This document shows, piece after piece, positions 17,168-23,987 of a stretch of 64,000 nucleotides of DNA. Source of the stretch: Mycolicibacter virginiensis (GTDB lineage: Bacteria; Actinomycetota; Actinomycetes; Mycobacteriales; Mycobacteriaceae); the NCBI RefSeq assembly GCF_022374935.2, contig NZ_CP092430.2:3968001-4032000 (forward strand), in the 5' to 3' direction. Numbering within the stretch: the first letter of the stretch is position 1; each line of letters opens with the position of its first letter. Under the pieces are notes generated by a model that did not search any database, was not told the DNA's origin, and saw only the letters and a program-made list of their open reading frames with translations. The position numbers were made by a program, and so were the translations under genes.

Positions 17168-17953
17168 CTAGGGACGCTCGGTGAGCACGCTGGCCGCCAC
17201 TTCACGTAGGCCGTCGTGAATTCCGCCGTCGGTGGTCAGCGGCGCCAGGATGCACGCTTCGGCGGCCTCGGGCTCGCTAGCCCCGGCGGCGACCAGTTGC
17301 GCGGCGTTGACCAGGGTGCGCGTCGAAGGCGGTTCGAAGTGCAGGGCCTGGTCCGCGGTGCGCAGGGCAATGGCGCACTGCACCAGGCGATTGGCGATCT
17401 CCGCTTCGACACCGGTCTCGGCCACGATCACCTGTGCCTCACGCTGCGGCGGCAGGTAGTGCATCGGCAGCGTGGCGAACCGCTGCCGGAAGGACGGCTT
17501 CAGCTCTTTGAGCGAACTCCGGTAGGCGGGGTTGTAGGAGCAAACCAGCATGAAGGCGTCTGGCGCCGTGATGGTTTCACCGGCGCGATCCAGGTACAGG
17601 GTGCGACGGTGATCGGTCAGCGAGTGCAGCACGGCCAGCGAGTCATGCCGTGCCTCCACAACCTCGTCGAGGTAGCAGATCGCTCCGGAGCGCACCGCCT
17701 TGGTCAGCGGCCCGTCGGTCCACACCACGTCACCGCCGGCCACCAGGAAGCGGCCCACCAGATCCGAACTGGTCAGGTCGTCATGGCAACTGATGGTGAT
17801 CACCGGCCGGCCCAGCAGCAAGCCCATGTGCTCGACGAGCCGGGTCTTACCGCAGCCGGTCGGGCCGGTGAGCATAACCGGGATGCGGCGCAGATACGCC
17901 TTTTCGAACAACTGCACTTCGTTGCCGTTGGCGAAGTAGACATCGCTGCTCAT
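17168..17953 (-). CDS. NorQ/CbbQ-type MoxR AAA+ ATPase
   Basis: 261 residues. Walker A GPTGCGKT at 30-37, Walker B AICYLDE at 91-97, sensor-1 Asn in LVCSYNPAY, and sensor-2 region PPSTRTL. Length and motifs match the CbbQ/NirQ/NorQ family, which with a VWA partner remodels or metallates a client enzyme (nitric oxide reductase, Rubisco). The VWA partner is the upstream gene (17976). No norB, norC or Rubisco gene is visible here, so the client is probably one of the flanking membrane proteins. Cytosolic. Confidence 0.9.
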   Translation of the reverse strand: MSSDVYFANGNEVQLFEKAYLRRIPVMLTGPTGCGKTRLVEHMGLLLGRPVITISCHDDLTSSDLVGRFLVAGGDVVWTDGPLTKAVRSGAICYLDEVVEARHDSLAVLHSLTDHRRTLYLDRAGETITAPDAFMLVCSYNPAYRSSLKELKPSFRQRFATLPMHYLPPQREAQVIVAETGVEAEIANRLVQCAIALRTADQALHFEPPSTRTLVNAAQLVAAGASEPEAAEACILAPLTTDGGIHDGLREVAASVLTERP

Positions 17954-17975
17954 CGGGCTCCTCGCACGTGGTCGG

Positions 17976-19493
17976 TCATGCTGCGGTCAGTTCGCGGTGA
18001 ACGTGGGCCAGGACGCGCGGTAGTTCCGAGACCCGCCGAATCCGTTGGGAACGACGCGGTCCGAACACCTCGGGGAGTGGATCGACGCGCACCGGCCCGA
18101 CGCCGACGTAGTACACGCACACGCCCGCGTGGTCGGCTTCTTCGACGGCGTGCGCGACATCGGCCCAGGCGTATCGGCCTTCGTATCCCTCGTCGGACAT
18201 CAGTCCATCACCGATCATGATGAGCAGACGCCGCTCGGAAGGCTGCGCCAGCAGCCGGCTGGTCAGATGTCGCAGCGGTGCACCCAGCCGGGTGTAGCCG
18301 CCGGCGCGCAGTCCCAGGCCGCTCGGTGCGACGAACTTGCGGTCGCCGAAGTCTTTGAGGCAGTGCACTTCCACGTGGTGGCGGGTGTTGCCGGTGAACG
18401 CGAAGATCCCGTGGCGCTGACGCGCGCTCGTCATCGCTGCCGAGAGCGCGTCCGCGCAGGCCAACTCCAGGCTGAACAGTCGGCCGCCATGCACCCCCAG
18501 CGACGAGCTCGCATCGAGCAGCACCGCCGTGGTCACGTCCCGGCCTGCCGGCAGCAAGTCCCGGAAGATCCGCGGCTCCCCCGCCTCCCCGGCCAGCACG
18601 TCGAGACGGTGACTGACGTAGGCGTCGACGTCGAGATCGGATCCCTCGGCGAGCCGATTGGTCATGGCGCGCACGGTGTGTTGTTCGAACCACTTACGCA
18701 GCTCGATCGCAGCCGGTGAGGGCTCGCCCGATGGTGTTCGCCGATCGCGTTCCACTACCGCGACGTGGTCGGACAACAAGCTGCCGGCGTGCATGTTCCA
18801 CTCCGGGTACGGGATGCCCGCTCGCCGGTCACGACCGAGAAAGCGATCATCGTCTTCGGGCCGGCTCGGCGGCGGCATGGTGGTGTTGCGAACGCCCCCG
18901 TCACCACCCACCGGTACCGAATAGGGGCGGGGGCGCCGCTTTTGGTTGCTCGACCACGGCATGCGGCCAAGGCGGCGCACCGAGGAGGCCAGGCGCCCCG
19001 GCTCGGTCCAAGCCGCCGGCAGCGTTCCGGTCAGTGGATGCCCGGCCAGCGGTTGCCGGGTGCGCGCCAACCCGGTCGCTCGATCGAACATCTCAGCGGC
19101 CGTCATCTCGGGATCGGCGGGTTCGAGGTCCGGCAGCACCCGCTGTAGCTCGGCCACCAGGCCCGGCCACCGCCCAGCCACCCAACCGAGGGCCACCTGC
19201 GACTCGACGAACGTCAGGGCCAGAAGCTCACGCGGCGAAAAGTCGGCCAACCGGTACTGCGCGATTCGCTCCTTGGAGGGTGAGCATTGCAGCGCCACCC
19301 CGCAGGTCAGTGTCCGTCTGGTCCAGCCGGGCTCAAAGGGGCCAGGGGGGTGAGGAACGTAGACGGTGGACAGATTCGGATTCAGGCTGAAACTTCTTCG
19401 GGCGCCGGTCATCAACCGCGCACCGTCGCGGCGTCGGTCGCTCAATGCGACTGCCGTCAGCGCGCAGCTGGTCTCCAGCGCCAGGGGCTCCAT
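17976..19493 (-). CDS. NorD/CbbO-type VWA-domain protein
   Basis: 505 residues from ATG 19493. The C-terminal von Willebrand A domain (about 318-500) has an intact MIDAS motif D327-A-S-S-S331 and a GDGLMSDEGY loop. The N-terminal half is a helical region with no clear motif. In known NorQ/NorD and CbbQ/CbbO pairs the VWA protein binds the client and recruits the AAA+ ring. The frame stays open upstream to 19598, but that part overlaps the 34-aa gene; ATG 19493, 11 bp after that gene's stop, is preferred. Confidence 0.85.
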   Translation of the reverse strand: MEPLALETSCALTAVALSDRRRDGARLMTGARRSFSLNPNLSTVYVPHPPGPFEPGWTRRTLTCGVALQCSPSKERIAQYRLADFSPRELLALTFVESQVALGWVAGRWPGLVAELQRVLPDLEPADPEMTAAEMFDRATGLARTRQPLAGHPLTGTLPAAWTEPGRLASSVRRLGRMPWSSNQKRRPRPYSVPVGGDGGVRNTTMPPPSRPEDDDRFLGRDRRAGIPYPEWNMHAGSLLSDHVAVVERDRRTPSGEPSPAAIELRKWFEQHTVRAMTNRLAEGSDLDVDAYVSHRLDVLAGEAGEPRIFRDLLPAGRDVTTAVLLDASSSLGVHGGRLFSLELACADALSAAMTSARQRHGIFAFTGNTRHHVEVHCLKDFGDRKFVAPSGLGLRAGGYTRLGAPLRHLTSRLLAQPSERRLLIMIGDGLMSDEGYEGRYAWADVAHAVEEADHAGVCVYYVGVGPVRVDPLPEVFGPRRSQRIRRVSELPRVLAHVHRELTAA

Positions 19494-19504
19494 GTCCGCC
19501 TCGG

Positions 19505-19609
19505 TCAGAAAGTTCCGATGCTGGAGAACATCCAGTACCAGAATGCGATGATCAAACACGTTCCGCCCCATGCGGCGACGTAGCGCAGAATCTCCCAAAG
19601 CCAGGTCAT
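19505..19609 (-). CDS. 34-residue single-helix membrane microprotein
   Basis: MTWLWEILRYVAAWGGTC... ending SSIGTF, 34 residues with one aromatic-rich transmembrane helix over nearly its whole length. ATG 19609 is preceded by AGGA at about 8 bp. It lies 19 bp after membrane protein A and 11 bp before the VWA gene. It has no family I recognise. Position, spacing and composition resemble the 42-aa gene that precedes membrane protein B, so each polytopic protein is adjacent to one microprotein. Confidence 0.65.
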   Translation of the reverse strand: MTWLWEILRYVAAWGGTCLIIAFWYWMFSSIGTF

Positions 19610-19628
19610 CACAGTTTCCTATCGTTGG

Positions 19629-20327
19629 TCAGTCGGAGAAGATCTCCCGGTTGACGGTGTGCAGGTACGGGATCGCCAAAAATGGTGCGATGTAGAAGAT
19701 GTCGTAGAGCCACCAGCCGATCACCGGGAACACCACACCGGCGTAACGCACATCGGCGTACATGGTCATGTTGAACACGTAGCCGATCCAGATGAGCACG
19801 CCCATCCAGCAGGTCACCACCATCCACTGATAACCCCACCGCTTCATCTGCAGAAACCCGATCGCCGCCGCGATCCGCATGGTGAACACAGTGAAGATCA
19901 GGCCGACCTCCCAGCCCTTCTCACCCGGGCCGGCCGCCCCGCCGATCCACAACTCGTTGTAGTGCCAGAAGTAGCCGCCGTCGAACATCGCGCCCCAGCC
20001 GTTGAGCAACACCCGGGCCAGCAGGGTGTGGTTTGCCACCACGTCCAGCGCCCAGCCCACGGCGTTGATCGCGGCGTCGATGATCACCAGGTAGCCCAGC
20101 AGCGTCACCAGCATGGGCCGCACGGTCAGTCCGTCGCGCTGGGCATTGCGCTGCAACCAGATTCCCCGCAGAAACAGCGGAAGACCGAAGACACCGCATG
20201 CCGCCGTACCGATCAGCATGCCGCCACAGATCATCCACCGGTCTGCTCGGCGCTGGGCGGCCCGTGACAGCTCCAGGTGCTCATCGAGCCCGAGCCCGTC
20301 GCGCAGTTGCTGCGGTGCAGTAGGCAA
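19629..20327 (-). CDS. Polytopic membrane protein A of NorQ/NorD-linked unit
   Basis: 232 residues from TTG 20327 with a G-rich ribosome-binding site (GAGGGGGCGG). About five transmembrane segments. Highly similar to the protein at 16330, near identical from about residue 92 to the C-terminal REIFSD, while the N-termini differ. Conserved candidate ligands are H100, D116, H122, E125, D192, D209 and H223. It is first in the eight-gene unit, 51 bp downstream of the 20378-20389 palindrome. Function unknown. Size and topology are like integral subunits of membrane oxygenases, but I cannot show homology. Confidence 0.85.
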   Translation of the reverse strand: MPTAPQQLRDGLGLDEHLELSRAAQRRADRWMICGGMLIGTAACGVFGLPLFLRGIWLQRNAQRDGLTVRPMLVTLLGYLVIIDAAINAVGWALDVVANHTLLARVLLNGWGAMFDGGYFWHYNELWIGGAAGPGEKGWEVGLIFTVFTMRIAAAIGFLQMKRWGYQWMVVTCWMGVLIWIGYVFNMTMYADVRYAGVVFPVIGWWLYDIFYIAPFLAIPYLHTVNREIFSD

Positions 20328-20377
20328 TGGCCGCCCCCTCGCCGTTTGAGGAACGCCTACGACGGTAGGGAAATTAC

Positions 20378-20389
20378 TGACTTAAGTCA
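20378..20389. promoter_or_regulatory. Perfect 12-bp palindrome TGACTTAAGTCA, copy 1
   Basis: A perfect palindrome 51 bp upstream of membrane protein A and 17 bp past the stop of the TetR gene. The identical sequence recurs at 21099-21110 upstream of that TetR gene. It is the likely operator for the membrane-complex unit. Confidence 0.7.
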
Positions 20390-20405
20390 ATGACTTTTGG
20401 CGAGT

Positions 20406-21020
20406 TCAGTGCGCAGCCCCCAGGCCACGCAAGGTCCTGGTCACGTAGTCGGCGACCAATTCCGGACGAGTCGGCCAGTCATGGGTGGTGATGAGCAGGG
20501 CGTAGAGGCCGAGCAGGAAGAACACCGCGCTGTTCATCGCCACGACGTCGTTGTCGATCTCGCCGCGCTCCCGCGCCAGTTCGATGCGCCCGGCGATCAG
20601 CACAATCAGCGGGTGATGCTCGCCGTTCTCGGCGGGGGGCCGGGTCGGCGAGAAGTGCAGCGCCAGGAATTCGGTGAACAGCGGATCGCCCAGGCGTCGC
20701 TCCAGATCGATGATCAGGCGCGCGGACTCACCCAAGATGTCCGAAAGCCCTTGGTGCTCACCAAGGAACTTCTCGAACTGCTTGGTGATTCGCTCTTCCT
20801 CCCGGCGCTCCAACTCCAGCAGCACGTGTTCTTTGGTGGGGAAGTGAAAGAAGAATGTGCCGTGCGCGACGCCGGCGGCGGCCACGATGGCGCCGACGTC
20901 GGCCTGGGCCATCCCGGTCCGCTTGAATTCGGCAGTCGCCGCACCCAGCAGCCGCTCGCGCGTCTGCAGGCGCCGCGCCTCGCGTGCCGTCACCTTCGCC
21001 GGCTTGTCCGCCACGGCCAT
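20406..21020 (-). CDS. TetR-family regulator of the membrane-complex unit
   Basis: 204 residues from ATG 21020, with GAGGGA about 8 bp upstream. The HTH lies at about residues 20-65 (GAIVAAAGVAHGTFFFHFPTKEHVL), followed by a helical ligand domain. The frame remains open upstream to 21092, but this ATG has the ribosome-binding site. The gene sits between two identical TGACTTAAGTCA palindromes, one before itself and one before the membrane-protein operon, the classic layout of an autoregulated local repressor. The ligand is unknown. Confidence 0.9.
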   Translation of the reverse strand: MAVADKPAKVTAREARRLQTRERLLGAATAEFKRTGMAQADVGAIVAAAGVAHGTFFFHFPTKEHVLLELERREEERITKQFEKFLGEHQGLSDILGESARLIIDLERRLGDPLFTEFLALHFSPTRPPAENGEHHPLIVLIAGRIELARERGEIDNDVVAMNSAVFFLLGLYALLITTHDWPTRPELVADYVTRTLRGLGAAH

Positions 21021-21098
21021 GCCTTGATCCCTCTGTCCACCGACTCTGCACCATTCGCCGTACGACAGTATCGCCTCCCGGCGGCCGCGCATATCAGA

Positions 21099-21110
21099 TG
21101 ACTTAAGTCA
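21099..21110. promoter_or_regulatory. Perfect 12-bp palindrome TGACTTAAGTCA, copy 2
   Basis: Identical to 20378-20389. It lies 79 bp upstream of the TetR start and contains the TAA stop codon of the upstream Bfd-like gene. It is the probable autoregulatory operator. Confidence 0.7.
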
Positions 21111-21285
21111 GCGTTTTGGATTCCTGCAGGGTCGTCGAGATCAGGGCGCGGATGTTGTTTCGACAGCGTCCACACACCGTCCCGGCCCCGGTGCACTCAC
21201 CGACCTGCTTGGTGGCGGTGGCACCGGCCCGGGCCGCGTCGATGACCTGCTGACTGGTCACCCCGGCGCACAAGCAGACGTACAC
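21103..21285 (-). CDS. Bfd-like [2Fe-2S] ferredoxin, 60 aa
   Basis: 60-residue BFD-type protein with CLC near the start and GAGTVCGRCRNNI, giving the four cysteines (CxC...CxxC) of bacterioferritin-associated ferredoxin-like [2Fe-2S] domains. GTG start at 21285, 6 bp after the ligase stop, so it is the last gene of the amidohydrolase-ligase unit. No bacterioferritin gene is nearby. It might serve as an electron carrier for a P450 or the membrane complex, or as an iron-handling protein. The role is inferred. Confidence 0.8.
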   Translation of the reverse strand: MYVCLCAGVTSQQVIDAARAGATATKQVGECTGAGTVCGRCRNNIRALISTTLQESKTLT

Positions 21286-21291
21286 AGCGCG

Positions 21292-22755
21292 TCAGGCCCC
21301 GGTCTCGAGGGCCTTTGCCTCCAGCTGCGCTTTGTCCACCTTGCCGGTGGCATTCAGCGGCAGCGCATCGACGAAACACACCGAGCGCGGCACCTTGAAC
21401 CCGGCCATTCGGTCGCGGCTCCAGGCAATCAGGTCCGTCTCGGAGAGCGGCGGGTCCGCGGCACTTCTCACCACAAACGCCTTGCCCACCTGGCCCATTC
21501 GCGCATCGGGTACGCCGATCACCGCAACCTGCGAGATCCCCGGATGCTCCAGCAGGAAGCCCTCGATCTCGGCGGGATAGGCGTTGAAGCCGCCGACGAT
21601 GAACATGTCCTTCTTGCGGCCGACAATGCGCAATCGGCCGGCGGCATCCAGCGTGCCGACGTCCCCGGTGTGCAACCAGCCTTGCGCGTCGATCGCCTCG
21701 GCGGTCGCGTCCGGGTCGTCGAGGTAGCCGACCATCACGTTGTAGCCGCGTACCAGGACTTCACCGTCATCGGCGATGCGCAACTCGATGTCTTCGCAGG
21801 CCCGTCCGGCCGTGGTCGCGATGTCCTCGAACGAGTCGCCGCGTCGGGAGGCCGTCACCGTCCCGGCTTCGGTGAGCCCGTAGCCGGTCATGATGGACCG
21901 GAACGGCAGCTCGTTGCGGATCCGGCGGATCAGATCGACCGGAATGTCCGCGGCACCGGTGACCGCGGCCCGTAGCGACGACAGGTCGCGAGTCCCACGC
22001 GCGTCCAGCAGTGACTGATAGAGCGTCGGGGGGCCCGGAAGCATCGTGATGCGCTCGGATTCAATGAGTTCGGCCACGGTGTCGACGTCGAAGACCCGCA
22101 CCGGCACCATGGCGGCGCCCCGGATGCACGCGGCGATACAGCCCGCCTTGTAGCCGAACGTGTGGAAGTAGGGGTTGACCATCAGGTACCGGTCGCCCTC
22201 GCGCAGGTCGGCCAGATCGCACCATTCGGCGTAGAGCCGCAGGTTCTGTTGGTGGGTCATCATCACGCCTTTGGGCCGGCCGGTGGTACCCGAGGTGAAG
22301 ATGATGTCGGCGATGTCGTTGCCCGCGCCGCCGCGCTGTAGTGGCGAACCGCTGCTCAAGAAATCCGATCTCAGGTCGATCACCGGAACACCGGGCGCGG
22401 CACTGAAATCCAGCCCCAGAAAGCCCTTCTCCACCAGGACTAGCTTGGCGCCACTGCGGCGGATGATGTCCTCGGCTTCACTCGGCTTGAACCGCGTGTT
22501 GACCGGAACCAAGACACCGCCGGCGGTCAGCAGCCCGAATGCGGCGATGATCCAGTCCGCCGAGTTCGGCGCCCAGATCGCCACCCGATCGCCCTTGGCG
22601 ACACCCGCTGCCGCGAACGCTCCTGCCGCGCAACGGACCCGATCGGCCAGCTCAGCGAAGCTCAACCGTACCGGGCCGTCGGCGATCGCCTCGGCATCCC
22701 CGAAGCGATCGCCGACACTTAGGACCATCTCGGGGATGGTCTCCCAGCGTGGCAC
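21292..22755 (-). CDS. AMP-forming acyl-CoA ligase, FadD3-like
   Basis: 487 residues from GTG 22755, 2 bp after the amidohydrolase stop. P-loop FTSGTTGRPKGVMMTH, TGYGLTEAGTV, GWLHTGDVGTLDAAGRL, and catalytic lysine in NATGKVDKAQL. Overall it resembles actinobacterial FadD3/FadD17-type ligases; FadD3 activates a bicyclic steroid-ring propionate in cholesterol catabolism (family knowledge), but I cannot assign that substrate here. It is co-transcribed with the amidohydrolase and the Bfd-like gene. Confidence 0.87.
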   Translation of the reverse strand: MPRWETIPEMVLSVGDRFGDAEAIADGPVRLSFAELADRVRCAAGAFAAAGVAKGDRVAIWAPNSADWIIAAFGLLTAGGVLVPVNTRFKPSEAEDIIRRSGAKLVLVEKGFLGLDFSAAPGVPVIDLRSDFLSSGSPLQRGGAGNDIADIIFTSGTTGRPKGVMMTHQQNLRLYAEWCDLADLREGDRYLMVNPYFHTFGYKAGCIAACIRGAAMVPVRVFDVDTVAELIESERITMLPGPPTLYQSLLDARGTRDLSSLRAAVTGAADIPVDLIRRIRNELPFRSIMTGYGLTEAGTVTASRRGDSFEDIATTAGRACEDIELRIADDGEVLVRGYNVMVGYLDDPDATAEAIDAQGWLHTGDVGTLDAAGRLRIVGRKKDMFIVGGFNAYPAEIEGFLLEHPGISQVAVIGVPDARMGQVGKAFVVRSAADPPLSETDLIAWSRDRMAGFKVPRSVCFVDALPLNATGKVDKAQLEAKALETGA

Positions 22756-22757
22756 CC

Positions 22758-23948
22758 CTAGACGGTGACGAGCCGACCGAGATTGCCGCCCATGATCTTG
22801 GCCTGGTCCTCGATGGGCAGATGCGACAGCGCGGTGATGTAGTGGGTCGGCTCGGCCAGCCCCTCTGGGTGCGGCCAGTCCGAACCGTAGAGCACCTGGT
22901 CCACGCCGACCAGGTTGATCAGGTCGTCGATGCCCTCCTCGTAGAACGGGCTGACGTAGATCCGGTTCTTGATCTCTTCCATCGGGTTTCCGAGGAACGC
23001 CTCGGGCGCCTTCCGGTAGACCTCGGCCATGGAGTCCAACAGCGGGAACATCCACTTGGAACCGGCTTCCACGATGCCGACCTTCAGCTTCGGGTGACGG
23101 AACAACGCACCGTGAATCACCCACGAGGCCACCGCATCCTGGATCGGACGCCACTCGTTGAGGATGCCCATGGCGTTGGTCTGGAACGGCAACATCTCTT
23201 CCACCGCACCGTCCCACTCGGAGGTGTAGCGGGAATAGCCACTGTCCGACGAGTGCATCCCGATGAAGACGTCGTATTCGACGCACTTCTCCCAGAACGG
23301 GTCGAATTCGGGCAGCGCGAACGACCGCGGGCCGCGGAAGCCGGGCACCGGTGCCGGGCGGATCAGAATCGCCCGAGCGCCGCGCTTGACCACCCACTCC
23401 AGTTCCTCAATCGCCTTCTCGACGATCGGAAGGGTGATGACCGGCGTGGTGAAGATGCGGTTCTGGTAGTTGAAGCCCCAGACCTCGTCCAGCCACTGGT
23501 TCAGCGCGTGGATGATGACGTGGATGGTGACCGGGTCGTCGCGCAGCCGTTCCTCGATGAGGCTGGCCAGCGTCGGGAACATCAGCGAGCGATCGATACC
23601 CAGTTCGTTCATCAGCTCCAGTCGCGGGGCGGGCTCGAAGAACGCCGGGATGGACTTCATCGGCTCGCCGAACAGTTCGCGCTTGCTCTTGCCGTCGGGG
23701 TTGCCGTACTTGAAGTACTCCTCCCAGGCGCCGGGCTTGGCGACCACCGAGAAGGTGGGGTTAGGGATGTAGTTGCTGATCTGGCCGCGGATGGCGATCT
23801 TGGTGCGCCCGTTGACCTCGACGTACTGGACGACGTCCTTGTACTCCTTGGGCAGGTACTTGGTCAGCGCTTCGGGCGGCTCGTAGAGGTGGTTATCCGC
23901 ATCGAACAAGGGGAACGGGACGTCCACGCGATGTGACAGTTGGCCCAT
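22758..23948 (-). CDS. Amidohydrolase-2 (ACMSD-like) family metalloenzyme
   Basis: 396 residues, TIM-barrel amidohydrolase. N-terminal DADNHLYEP, barrel histidine in IGMHSSDSGY, and C-terminal metal Asp in LYGSDWPHPEG. Members include decarboxylases, hydrolases and retro-aldol enzymes acting on aromatic or polyketide-like acids. Here a decarboxylation or hydrolytic C-C cleavage in the catabolic pathway is plausible. It is first in the unit with ligase 21292 and Bfd 21103. A perfect inverted repeat (23969-23987) lies about 20 bp upstream. Confidence 0.85.
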   Translation of the reverse strand: MGQLSHRVDVPFPLFDADNHLYEPPEALTKYLPKEYKDVVQYVEVNGRTKIAIRGQISNYIPNPTFSVVAKPGAWEEYFKYGNPDGKSKRELFGEPMKSIPAFFEPAPRLELMNELGIDRSLMFPTLASLIEERLRDDPVTIHVIIHALNQWLDEVWGFNYQNRIFTTPVITLPIVEKAIEELEWVVKRGARAILIRPAPVPGFRGPRSFALPEFDPFWEKCVEYDVFIGMHSSDSGYSRYTSEWDGAVEEMLPFQTNAMGILNEWRPIQDAVASWVIHGALFRHPKLKVGIVEAGSKWMFPLLDSMAEVYRKAPEAFLGNPMEEIKNRIYVSPFYEEGIDDLINLVGVDQVLYGSDWPHPEGLAEPTHYITALSHLPIEDQAKIMGGNLGRLVTV

Positions 23949-23968
23949 GAAATGCTCCTTTTCGGTTC

Positions 23969-23987
23969 ATGAGAATCTTATTCTCAT
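23969..23987. promoter_or_regulatory. Perfect inverted repeat, likely operator
   Basis: Arms ATGAGAAT and ATTCTCAT separated by CTT, 21-39 bp upstream of the amidohydrolase ATG and overlapping the last codons of the upstream ligase gene (stop at 23984). It shares the GAGAAT half-site with the 25549-25568 site but in the opposite arrangement. The adjacent TetR (26329) is a candidate binder. Confidence 0.6.

Noticed and set aside
17168..19493. Nitric oxide reductase locus
   Set aside because: NorQ/NorD-like genes are present, but no heme-copper NorB (12 helices with conserved histidines) or cytochrome NorC is visible in the window.
16330..20327. Assignment of the membrane proteins as copper membrane monooxygenase (AmoC/PmoC) subunits
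   Set aside because: Size, helix count and a WGHxF...ELW-like stretch are suggestive, but the Asp-His-His site pattern of PmoC is not matched and no PmoB cupredoxin gene is present. Kept only as a hypothesis to test.
21292..23397. Extended ligase frame starting at 23397
   Set aside because: The first 640 bases lie inside the amidohydrolase gene. Ligase similarity begins at GTG 22755.
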